A DNA stretch of 11,426 bases from the NCBI GenBank assembly GCA_002697475.1, contig NZVW01000003.1, positions 1 to 11,426 of the forward strand, in the 5' to 3' direction. Positions 6,430 through 11,426 of the stretch are shown here, in pieces. The number at the start of each line of letters is the position of its first letter. Position 1 is the first letter of the stretch. Below the pieces are notes generated by a model. The model worked only from the letters and a program-made list of their open reading frames with translations, was not told the origin of the DNA and ran no database searches. The DNA comes from Aquimarina sp. (GTDB lineage: Bacteria > Bacteroidota > Bacteroidia > Flavobacteriales > Flavobacteriaceae). The position numbers and the translations under genes were made by a program.

Positions 6430-6912
6430 TTACTTTAAATTATCAGATGCATCACCAATTCTGGTAGTGTAATTGATTTTTAAAGCCTGTACCTCTCTTA
6501 ATTCTTTTTTAATATCTCCTACAAGACCCATATTCGTCTCACCGTCTACTTTTAGGGCAGTAATCAAAAATGGTATTTCCTCTTCTCTCTTTGCAGCTCT
6601 TTCTGCAAGTACAAATGGTGCTATATCTTCAATATTTGCAAATTTATCATTTAATTGAATTCTAGCCTGAGTACCTGCACTGGAACTGTATCGAGAACTT
6701 GGCTTACCTGCATAGATATACATTACCAAATTCTTTTTATCAAGTTTTTCAACCTGATTTGCTACTGGTAATCTATTTTCGATCATCAGCGTATTTTCTC
6801 TCATTACCGTAGCCACCATAAAGAAAAACAATAACATAAAAACGATATCTGGTAAAGAAGCGGTAGAAATAGCTGGTAATTCACCACTTTTTTTCTTTTT
6901 AAACTTTGACAT
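6430..6912 (-). CDS. exbD: ExbD/TolR-family biopolymer transport protein, short type, first copy
   Basis: A 160-residue inner membrane protein of the proton-driven ExbB/ExbD complex. The N-terminus is strongly basic (KFKKKKSG), as expected for a cytoplasmic end. The helix starts at P21-D22, with D22 the conserved protonatable aspartate, and runs to about 42. The periplasmic part (about 43-160) contains ENRLPVANQ, GKPSSRYSSS, PFLITALKVDG and ALKINYTTR. It has no cysteine. It follows the long exbD by 23 bases and is the last gene before a strong terminator, so it closes the five-gene-type operon that starts with the channel gene at 8925. The sequence is full length and nothing appears broken. 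Confidence 0.94.
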   Translation of the reverse strand: MSKFKKKKSGELPAISTASLPDIVFMLLFFFMVATVMRENTLMIENRLPVANQVEKLDKKNLVMYIYAGKPSSRYSSSAGTQARIQLNDKFANIEDIAPFVLAERAAKREEEIPFLITALKVDGETNMGLVGDIKKELREVQALKINYTTRIGDASDNLK

Positions 6913-6935
6913 ATTTATCTATTTTACGTTATAAT

Positions 6936-7544
6936 TTATTTCTTCGGTTCTGCCTCAGATAGTTTTTCAGGATATAATTCCTGAATTCTCTTAATTTGAT
7001 CTTTCAATCTTTCTTTGTTACCAGGATAGTTAACATCATTAAGATCTTTCTCCATCTGATTAAAGGTCTTTCCGTATAGCTTTAGCGCTTCTCTGTTACG
7101 TAATTCGTTGTATGCAGCAACCAACTCGTTCTGCACAGCGATATATGTAGCATAAGAAGTCTCTCTATTATTTCTTAAAGAGATAACCGCCTTAGTAGGG
7201 TTATCTGAAGAAGTTGGATCTTTACGACCCTGACAATAATTACAGGCGTCATCACCTTGTCCTCCTCCATTATCTAAAAAGGCAACTGCCGCAGCTCTAA
7301 GATCTTTTAACTCCATTGGCTCCTCTTCTACCAAAAGATCGTTGTTTTTATTTACCTCAACAACGAAAATATTCTTTTCCTTAAGAATTGGTGGTTCCTG
7401 TTGCTCATCAATTGGAGGAGGTAATTTACGGCTAATACCGCTATCCGTCTCAATTGTGGTTGTCACCAGGAAAAATATTAGAAGAAGAAACGCAATATCC
7501 GCCATAGATCCCGCATTCACTTCTGGTGCTGCTCTTCTTGCCAT
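6936..7544 (-). CDS. exbD: ExbD/TolR-family protein, long type with periplasmic CxxC, first copy
   Basis: A 202-residue ExbD relative with a short basic N-terminus (MARRAAPEV), then NAGSMADIAFLLLIFFLVTT, with D16 as the conserved proton-path aspartate and a helix at about 15-31. LPPP at 41-44 marks the start of the periplasmic region. A Gly/Asp-rich insert at about 91-112 carries CNYC (C101, C104), its only cysteines. KAVISLRNNRETSY and QNELVAAYNELRNREALKLY follow, then a charged helical tail (KERLKDQIKRIQELYPEKLSE across 178-197). It is longer than a typical ExbD of about 140 residues because of the insert and the tail. Only one base separates its ATG from the stop of the 4-TM protein gene upstream (TAATATG), so translation is probably coupled. 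Confidence 0.94.
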   Translation of the reverse strand: MARRAAPEVNAGSMADIAFLLLIFFLVTTTIETDSGISRKLPPPIDEQQEPPILKEKNIFVVEVNKNNDLLVEEEPMELKDLRAAAVAFLDNGGGQGDDACNYCQGRKDPTSSDNPTKAVISLRNNRETSYATYIAVQNELVAAYNELRNREALKLYGKTFNQMEKDLNDVNYPGNKERLKDQIKRIQELYPEKLSEAEPKK

Positions 7545-7545
7545 A

Positions 7546-8019
7546 TTATTTACCTATTAATTTTTTAATTCCGGATAAAAACATCATTCCTACTGCAATT
7601 GCGGTTAGGAAATAAAATGCATATAATCCTGCTCCGACCATTTTAGATCCATTAGCAGAAAGTACTTCACCATCTTTCATTGGTGTTTCAACACCATCAG
7701 CTAAAACATATCCAATACCTACCACAATAAGAAAAGCTACAACACCTATTAATGTGTTTTTTAGTCCGCCCGGATTTTTAGCCATTGTAGTAAATACAGA
7801 GATTAATGTAGCCACAACAATTACGATGAATATCGCCCACGTTAAAAAGTAAAGTGGATTAACTGCTGGCTCCACAACCTCTAAAGGAAGTTCTCTAGCT
7901 TCAGTTACACCGTTCTCTGCCATTAAACTACTGATGCCTCTGCTCATTAAAAACCAAAGAACAACTCCCAGTACTCCTACGGCAAGAACTACGTATGTTA
8001 ATATTTTTGAGATTTTCAT
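7546..8019 (-). CDS. Four-helix membrane protein of unknown function inside the exbB-exbD operon
   Basis: A 157-residue protein that I cannot assign to a named family. It shows four hydrophobic helices at about 7-26, 56-77, 87-107 and 128-150. The loops are a possibly extracytoplasmic segment at 30-52 (acidic, ELPLEVVEPAVNP), a short basic TMAKNPGGLKN turn at 78-89 and an acidic DGVETPMKDGE stretch at 108-118. The C-terminus is basic (GIKKLIGK). No catalytic motif is visible. It lies 108 bases after the channel gene and one base before the long exbD, so it is likely made together with the complex and may be an accessory or scaffold subunit. That role is inferred from position alone. Confidence 0.85.
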   Translation of the reverse strand: MKISKILTYVVLAVGVLGVVLWFLMSRGISSLMAENGVTEARELPLEVVEPAVNPLYFLTWAIFIVIVVATLISVFTTMAKNPGGLKNTLIGVVAFLIVVGIGYVLADGVETPMKDGEVLSANGSKMVGAGLYAFYFLTAIAVGMMFLSGIKKLIGK

Positions 8020-8036
8020 GTATATTTTATTTAATT

Positions 8037-8052
8037 TGAAACTTAAGTTTCA
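8037..8052. repeat. Perfect 16-bp palindrome between exbB and the 4-TM gene
   Basis: TGAAACTTAAGTTTCA is a perfect inverted repeat. As RNA on the minus strand it gives GAAAC/GUUUC with a UUAA loop, or one more pair. No T-run follows, so it is not a standard terminator. It sits about 20 bases before the start of the 4-TM gene and could be a processing or stability element within the operon, or a protein-binding site. Confidence 0.4.
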
Positions 8053-8127
8053 GTTAATAATTCTTAGTCAACTTTTCAGTTTGAATTATATAATCCAAGT
8101 CGATTATTAAATTCATTTTCAGAATTA

Positions 8128-8925
8128 TTATTTTCTGTTTTTGTAAGCTACTAACATATCGATTAATGTTATAGAAGCATCTTCCATATCATTAACGATT
8201 CTATCAATTTTAGCTACAATATAGTTATAGAAAATCTGAAGGATAATAGCAACGATAAGTCCAAATACTGTAGTAAGAAGTGCTACCTTAATACCTCCTG
8301 CAACAAGAGATGGTTGCATATCTCCAGCAGCTTCAATTTTATCGAATGCCTCGATCATACCTATTACCGTACCCATGAACCCAAGCATCGGAGCAAGAGC
8401 GATAAACAGAGATACCCAAGATACGTTCTTTTCTAATTGTCCCATTTGAACACCACCGTAAGCTACTACAGCTTTTTCTGCTGCGTCTATGCTTTCGTCA
8501 GCACGGTCAAGACCTTGATAGTAAATAGATGCAACAGGTCCTTTTGTATTTCTACAAACTTCTTTAGCAGCTTCAATACCACCACTGTTTAATGCATCTT
8601 CTACATTTTGCTGTAACTTTTTAGTGTTAGTAGTAGAAAGGTTAAGGAAGATAATTCTTTCGATTGCGATAGCAAGACCAAGAATTAAACATAAAAGTAC
8701 AATACCCATAAACCCAGGTCCACCTTCGATGAAACGCTTTTTTAATTCCTGATGGAAAGTTAAATCCTCAGAAGCGTCATCAGCCTCTTGTACAGCTGTT
8801 GTAGTTATAGGAGCAATTAATAATTGCACATTAGTCGATAATACCTGAGCAGGAGCAGTAGCTGCTTGTACGTTTCCAAAAGCCATTACTGCTGCGATTG
8901 CCAGAATAGAAAATAGTCTTTTCAT
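8128..8925 (-). CDS. exbB: MotA/TolQ/ExbB-family proton channel protein with N-terminal extension
   Basis: The channel subunit that, with ExbD-type partners, couples the proton gradient to work across the cell envelope. Residues 1-22 look like a signal sequence (MKRLF, hydrophobic core, VQAATA). A polar extension at about 23-65 follows before the first core helix (about 72-95). A cytoplasmic domain covers about 96-165. Helices 2 and 3 are at about 168-192 and 208-235, with the family signature APMLGFMGTVIGMIEAF (T186 in the channel-lining position) and GIKVALLTTVFGLIVAI (T218/T219). The 265-residue length exceeds the usual core because of the N-terminal part. It is the first gene of the minus-strand cluster, followed by a 4-TM protein and ExbD proteins. 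The transported or energised partner (TonB, TolA or another) is not in the window. Confidence 0.96.
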   Translation of the reverse strand: MKRLFSILAIAAVMAFGNVQAATAPAQVLSTNVQLLIAPITTTAVQEADDASEDLTFHQELKKRFIEGGPGFMGIVLLCLILGLAIAIERIIFLNLSTTNTKKLQQNVEDALNSGGIEAAKEVCRNTKGPVASIYYQGLDRADESIDAAEKAVVAYGGVQMGQLEKNVSWVSLFIALAPMLGFMGTVIGMIEAFDKIEAAGDMQPSLVAGGIKVALLTTVFGLIVAIILQIFYNYIVAKIDRIVNDMEDASITLIDMLVAYKNRK

Positions 8926-8959
8926 TGCGCTGATTCTTAATTTTAATTAGTTAAAGTGT

Positions 8960-8967
8960 TAAAGATA
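8960..8967 (-). promoter_or_regulatory. Candidate -7 box for the exbB operon
   Basis: On the minus strand TATCTTTA matches TAnnTTTG except for the last base and lies 34 bases before the start codon of the channel gene. No clear -33 TTG is present at the expected distance. Elsewhere the 198-base gap between exbB and the tRNA gene shows only a weak CCCG/CGGG inverted repeat at 9075-9090. Confidence 0.3.
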
Positions 8968-9123
8968 AAAAAATATTATAAAATCCATAAAAATTTAATA
9001 ATAATGCGGAAAGAAAGAGAAACACTACCACTCTTTATCCACATTGGTCCAAAAGTTAATTCTCAAGTCTTTTCCCCGGTTTTCCTCGGGATTTTAATCG
9101 AAAATAAACACTTTCAGTAATCG

Positions 9124-9211
9124 CAGAGAGGAAGGGATTCGAACCCTCGATACGCTTTTGGCGTATACACACTTTCCAGGCGTGCGCCTTCGACCACTCG
9201 GCCACCTCTCT
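9124..9211 (-). tRNA. tRNA-Ser (anticodon GGA)
   Basis: An 88-nucleotide class II tRNA. The acceptor stem AGAGAGG (9211-9205) pairs fully with CCTCTCT (9131-9125), and G9124 is the discriminator base. The anticodon arm is CACGC-CTGGAAA-GTGTG with GGA in the loop, reading UCC and UCU serine codons. The long variable arm has an ATACGC/GCGTAT stem, which is typical of serine tRNAs. The T arm contains GGTTCGAATCC. The bases after the discriminator are CGA, so CCA is not encoded and must be added afterwards. Confidence 0.96.
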
Positions 9212-9273
9212 AGTTTTCCCGATTTTGGTGGAGCAAATAACGAAAAAAATGTTAAGTACTAAAATTTGAGGCG

Positions 9274-10311
9274 TTAATTTTCTGACATTTCCCCTCTAAT
9301 AGATGACTCATATATAGTTTTAAACACTTTTATAGGTAGTTTTTCCCCTAATAAGTACATTAATTTAGCTATTGCGGCTTCAGTAGTTATGTCTTTTCCG
9401 GAAATCACCCCCACTTTTTGAAGTGCCACACTGGTACTGTATTTACCCATCTCCACACTACCTCCGGCACATTGGGTTACATTAATTACCGGCACTTCTC
9501 TTTTATTGAGATTCTTTAATATATCTATAAACCATTTTTTTGTTGAAGTATTTCCAGACCCATAGGTTTCCAAAATCACTCCTTTGAGATGTTTTGAGGA
9601 TACTATCGCTTCTAAAATTTCTTTATTAATCCCTGGAAACAGTTTGACAACAACAATATTATTGTCGAAATGAGTATGATATACCATCTTTTTTCTTCGA
9701 TGTATTTGTCTCAGAAATGGATAATTTACCTTTAAATGAACACCGGATTCGACCAATGCAGGATAATTAAAAGACTTAAAAGCTTCAAAATGCTCTGCAT
9801 TAATTTTTGTAGTTCTGTTAGCTCTCAACAATTTGTACTCAAAATACAAGCCTACCTCAGTGACTACAGGTTTTCCCTTTTCCTGTAAGGCTGCAATTTG
9901 AACCGCCGTGATTAAATTTTCTTTAGCATCTGTTCTTAAATCTCCAATAGGCAATTGAGAACCTGTAAAAATAATAGGTTTAGTGAGATTTTCAAACATA
10001 AAACTTATCGCTGAAGCTGTATAGGACATAGTGTCACTACCATGCAATACAACAAACCCGTCATAATTATCATAGCTAGCATTGATAATATCACCAAGTT
10101 CCTTCCACCTGCTTACATCCATATCTGAAGAATCTATAGGCTCTTCAAAACTAACCGTGCTGATATCACAATCTAATTGCTTTAATTCTGGAATGTTTTG
10201 CAGCAATTCGTTAAAATTAAATGCAACCAAAGCTCCGGTTTCAAAATCCTTGATCATTCCAATGGTACCACCGGTATATATCAATAGAATATTTGGAGAT
10301 ACGGTTTTCAT
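9274..10311 (-). CDS. ansA: Type I L-asparaginase
   Basis: A cytoplasmic enzyme that hydrolyses L-asparagine to aspartate and ammonia. Residues 9-19 contain LLIYTGGTIGM, with T16 as the expected first catalytic threonine. The second active-site motif VVLHGSDTMSYTA at 87-99 supplies D93/T94. PIIFTGSQLPIGDLRTDAKEN at 112-132 is a strong family landmark (TGSQ at 116-119). The C-terminal domain has LETYGSGN at 247-254 and VTQCAGGSVEMGKY at 278-291; a cysteine at this place also occurs in the allosteric E. coli type I enzyme. There is no signal peptide, which favours the cytoplasmic type I form over the periplasmic type II form. The 345-residue length is normal. It lies 52 bases after the TatD-family gene, with a good -7 box in the gap. 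Confidence 0.95.
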   Translation of the reverse strand: MKTVSPNILLIYTGGTIGMIKDFETGALVAFNFNELLQNIPELKQLDCDISTVSFEEPIDSSDMDVSRWKELGDIINASYDNYDGFVVLHGSDTMSYTASAISFMFENLTKPIIFTGSQLPIGDLRTDAKENLITAVQIAALQEKGKPVVTEVGLYFEYKLLRANRTTKINAEHFEAFKSFNYPALVESGVHLKVNYPFLRQIHRRKKMVYHTHFDNNIVVVKLFPGINKEILEAIVSSKHLKGVILETYGSGNTSTKKWFIDILKNLNKREVPVINVTQCAGGSVEMGKYSTSVALQKVGVISGKDITTEAAIAKLMYLLGEKLPIKVFKTIYESSIRGEMSEN

Positions 10312-10339
10312 GGTGTTGATCTTTTAAAAAGCAAATGAA

Positions 10340-10347
10340 CAAAATTA
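10340..10347 (-). promoter_or_regulatory. Probable -7 box for the asparaginase gene
   Basis: On the minus strand TAATTTTG matches TAnnTTTG exactly, in the 52-base gap after the tatD-family gene and 28 bases before the asparaginase start. A TTTG lies further up (10375-10372), but at 24 bases it is wider than the usual 19-21 spacing. This suggests the gene can be transcribed separately from tatD. Confidence 0.4.
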
Positions 10348-10363
10348 TAATATTACAGGCGTT

Positions 10364-11152
10364 TTAAACCCCAAAAATATCTTTAGAATTTTGAGTCGTA
10401 ATTGTAGCAATGGTTTGTCTATCCATTCCATAGACATTTTCTAATTTATCTAAAACATTAATAAGATAAGAGCTCTCGTTCCTTTTCCCTCTATATGGGA
10501 CAGGTGCTAAATAAGGCGAATCTGTTTCTAAAACTATATGTTTAAGGTCTATTTGATTCAAAAAAGTATCAATCTTTCCATTCTTAAAGGTTACTACACC
10601 CCCTATTCCTAACTTCATATTCAAGTTAATAGCTCTGATAGCATCTTCGTAGGTTCCTGTAAAACAGTGAAAAATTCCATATAGCTTTTCATCCTTTTCC
10701 TGCTCTAAGATTTCAAAAATCTCTTCAAACGCCTCCCTACAATGAATAACAATAGGCAAATCATATTGTTTAGCTAATTGTATTTGATATACAAAAGCTT
10801 CCTGTTGCTGCTTTAAGAATGTTTTATCCCAATATAAGTCTACACCTATTTCACCAACCGCATAGAACTTTTTATCAGAAGAAGTCTGTTGTCTTTTACT
10901 AAGCTCCTCCTCTACATGTTGCAACTCTTCCTTAAAATTGTCTTTGACATGTGTGGGATGAAGCCCCATCATTAAAAACACATTTTCAGGATATTTTGAC
11001 TCAATATCATACATTGTGTTTGTATATGCAGAATCAATTGCTGGCACAAAAAACCGTTTAATTCCGGCATCAATTGCCCGTTGCATCATGTCATTCTGGT
11101 CCTCTTCAAAGGCTTCACTATATATATGTGTATGTGTATCTGTAAGTATCAT
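10364..11152 (-). CDS. TatD-family metal-dependent hydrolase (DNase)
   Basis: A cytoplasmic TIM-barrel amidohydrolase-type enzyme; characterised relatives act as metal-dependent 3'-5' exonucleases or deoxyribonucleases. The metal ligands are all present: H7 and H9 in TDTHTH, E101 in AVGEIGVDLYW, H137 in LPIVIHCREA, H162 in GIFHCFTG and D211 in LETDSPYLAP. The family's PYRGKRNE segment follows at 219-226. The 262-residue length is standard. ATG 11152 directly precedes the ILTDTHTH strand and there is no earlier in-frame start close by. Since the family has several paralogues (TatD, YcfH, YjjV types), a precise symbol is not given. It is flanked upstream by a TPR-like gene end (66-base gap) and downstream by asparaginase. 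Confidence 0.95.
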   Translation of the reverse strand: MILTDTHTHIYSEAFEEDQNDMMQRAIDAGIKRFFVPAIDSAYTNTMYDIESKYPENVFLMMGLHPTHVKDNFKEELQHVEEELSKRQQTSSDKKFYAVGEIGVDLYWDKTFLKQQQEAFVYQIQLAKQYDLPIVIHCREAFEEIFEILEQEKDEKLYGIFHCFTGTYEDAIRAINLNMKLGIGGVVTFKNGKIDTFLNQIDLKHIVLETDSPYLAPVPYRGKRNESSYLINVLDKLENVYGMDRQTIATITTQNSKDIFGV

Positions 11153-11156
11153 CGCG

Positions 11157-11164
11157 CAAAAGTA
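11157..11164 (-). promoter_or_regulatory. Exact -7 box only four bases before the tatD-family start
   Basis: On the minus strand TACTTTTG (TAnnTTTG) is followed by CGCG and then ATG. Transcription from this box would begin at or next to the start codon, giving a leaderless or nearly leaderless mRNA. No -33 TTG is seen at the normal distance; the nearest (11180-11178) is only 13 bases away. Confidence 0.45.
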
Positions 11165-11218
11165 CTAAAGAATTTTACAACTCTACACTACTTTACCGAA
11201 TCTCCATTTCCTATTAAA

Positions 11219-11426
11219 CTATAATTTACTTAACAATTCTTGAGCCTTTTTATAATCCTCTGCTTCTTCTGGTATCTGGAGTAATACTTTTTTAGACTCT
11301 TCAAATCTTTTCTGTTTCAATAGACCCAGAGCTTGAAACCAAGCTGCTCTATATTTATAAATAGATTGCCAATTTCTTAATTCTTCAAACACAGTATACG
11401 CTTCATTAAATTTTTCCTGCTCCAGT
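11219..11426 (-). CDS. C-terminal fragment of a TPR-like helical protein, cut by window edge
   Basis: An open minus-strand frame enters from the right edge (first whole codon at 11425-11423) and ends at TAG 11221-11219, giving 68 residues. The sequence is wholly helical in character, with repeat-like spacing: EKFNEAYTVFEELRNWQSI, then YKYRAAWFQALGLLKQKRFE, then ESKKVLLQIPEEAEDYKKAQ, ending ELLSKL. Alternating small and aromatic residues (A..W..A/G..L, then a turn, then A/S..L) fit tetratricopeptide repeats, which usually serve in protein-protein contacts. The N-terminal part, and any signal peptide or helix, is outside the window. The gap to the tatD-family gene is 66 bases with no terminator visible. 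Confidence 0.7.
   Translation of the reverse strand, partial: LEQEKFNEAYTVFEELRNWQSIYKYRAAWFQALGLLKQKRFEESKKVLLQIPEEAEDYKKAQELLSKL

Noticed and set aside
9075..9090. CCCG/CGGG inverted repeat after the tRNA gene as a terminator
   Set aside because: The stem is only four pairs with an eight-base loop, and on the minus strand no T-run follows; the T-rich side lies on the plus strand, where no gene ends.
9124..9211. tRNA gene as an integration site for a mobile element
   Set aside because: No integrase gene, no direct repeat of the tRNA 3' end and no change in gene character is seen on either side.
9212..9273. Asparaginase terminator in the gap before the tRNA gene
   Set aside because: A run of seven T on the minus strand is present, but no stable stem precedes it; read-through into the tRNA gene cannot be excluded.

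Overview
The window looks like a stretch of core chromosome from a marine-type Flavobacteriaceae (Bacteroidota). This rests on its low GC content, very tight gene packing, little Shine-Dalgarno signal, several TAnnTTTG-type -7 boxes, a PorT/porin-family outer membrane protein, and the ExbB / 4-TM protein / ExbD cluster next to rpoN. The genus cannot be told from the sequence alone. I see no insertion sequence, phage gene, CRISPR array, integrase or attachment site.

Left, plus strand (1-4312). The 3' part of a multi-helix membrane protein overlaps a short HisKA_3-type histidine kinase by 28 bases. A NarL/FixJ-type response regulator follows. Then comes rpoN (sigma-54), with a small PAP2-like membrane protein starting inside its stop codon. 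The kinase has only one membrane helix and no sensor domain, so the overlapping membrane protein may be its sensing partner.

Middle, minus strand (4307-8925). Read in transcription order, this is ExbB/MotA/TolQ channel, a conserved-looking 4-TM protein of unknown function, long ExbD, short ExbD, a strong terminator, a second long ExbD, a second short ExbD, another probable terminator, then an outer membrane beta-barrel protein. The first five genes form a proton-motive-force energising complex of the TonB/Tol type. The long-plus-short exbD pair has been duplicated as a unit. Both long copies carry a CNYC motif in the periplasmic domain, and those are their only cysteines. The last gene meets the PAP2-like gene end to end, with both stop codons inside the same six bases.

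Right, minus strand (9124-11426). This part holds a tRNA-Ser(GGA), a type I L-asparaginase, a TatD-family hydrolase whose best promoter box sits only 4 bases before its start codon, and the C-terminal end of a TPR-like protein cut by the window edge.

No gap between genes exceeds 300 bases. The longest are 6201-6429 (a terminator plus the presumed leader of the second exbD pair), 8926-9123 (exbB leader), 2049-2237 (rpoN leader with a sigma-54-like site) and 1242-1409 (response regulator leader). Most of the window is ordinary conserved machinery. The features that stand out are the duplicated, cysteine-bearing ExbD pair with its unexplained 4-TM partner, the possible rpoN autoregulation site and the possibly leaderless tatD transcript.
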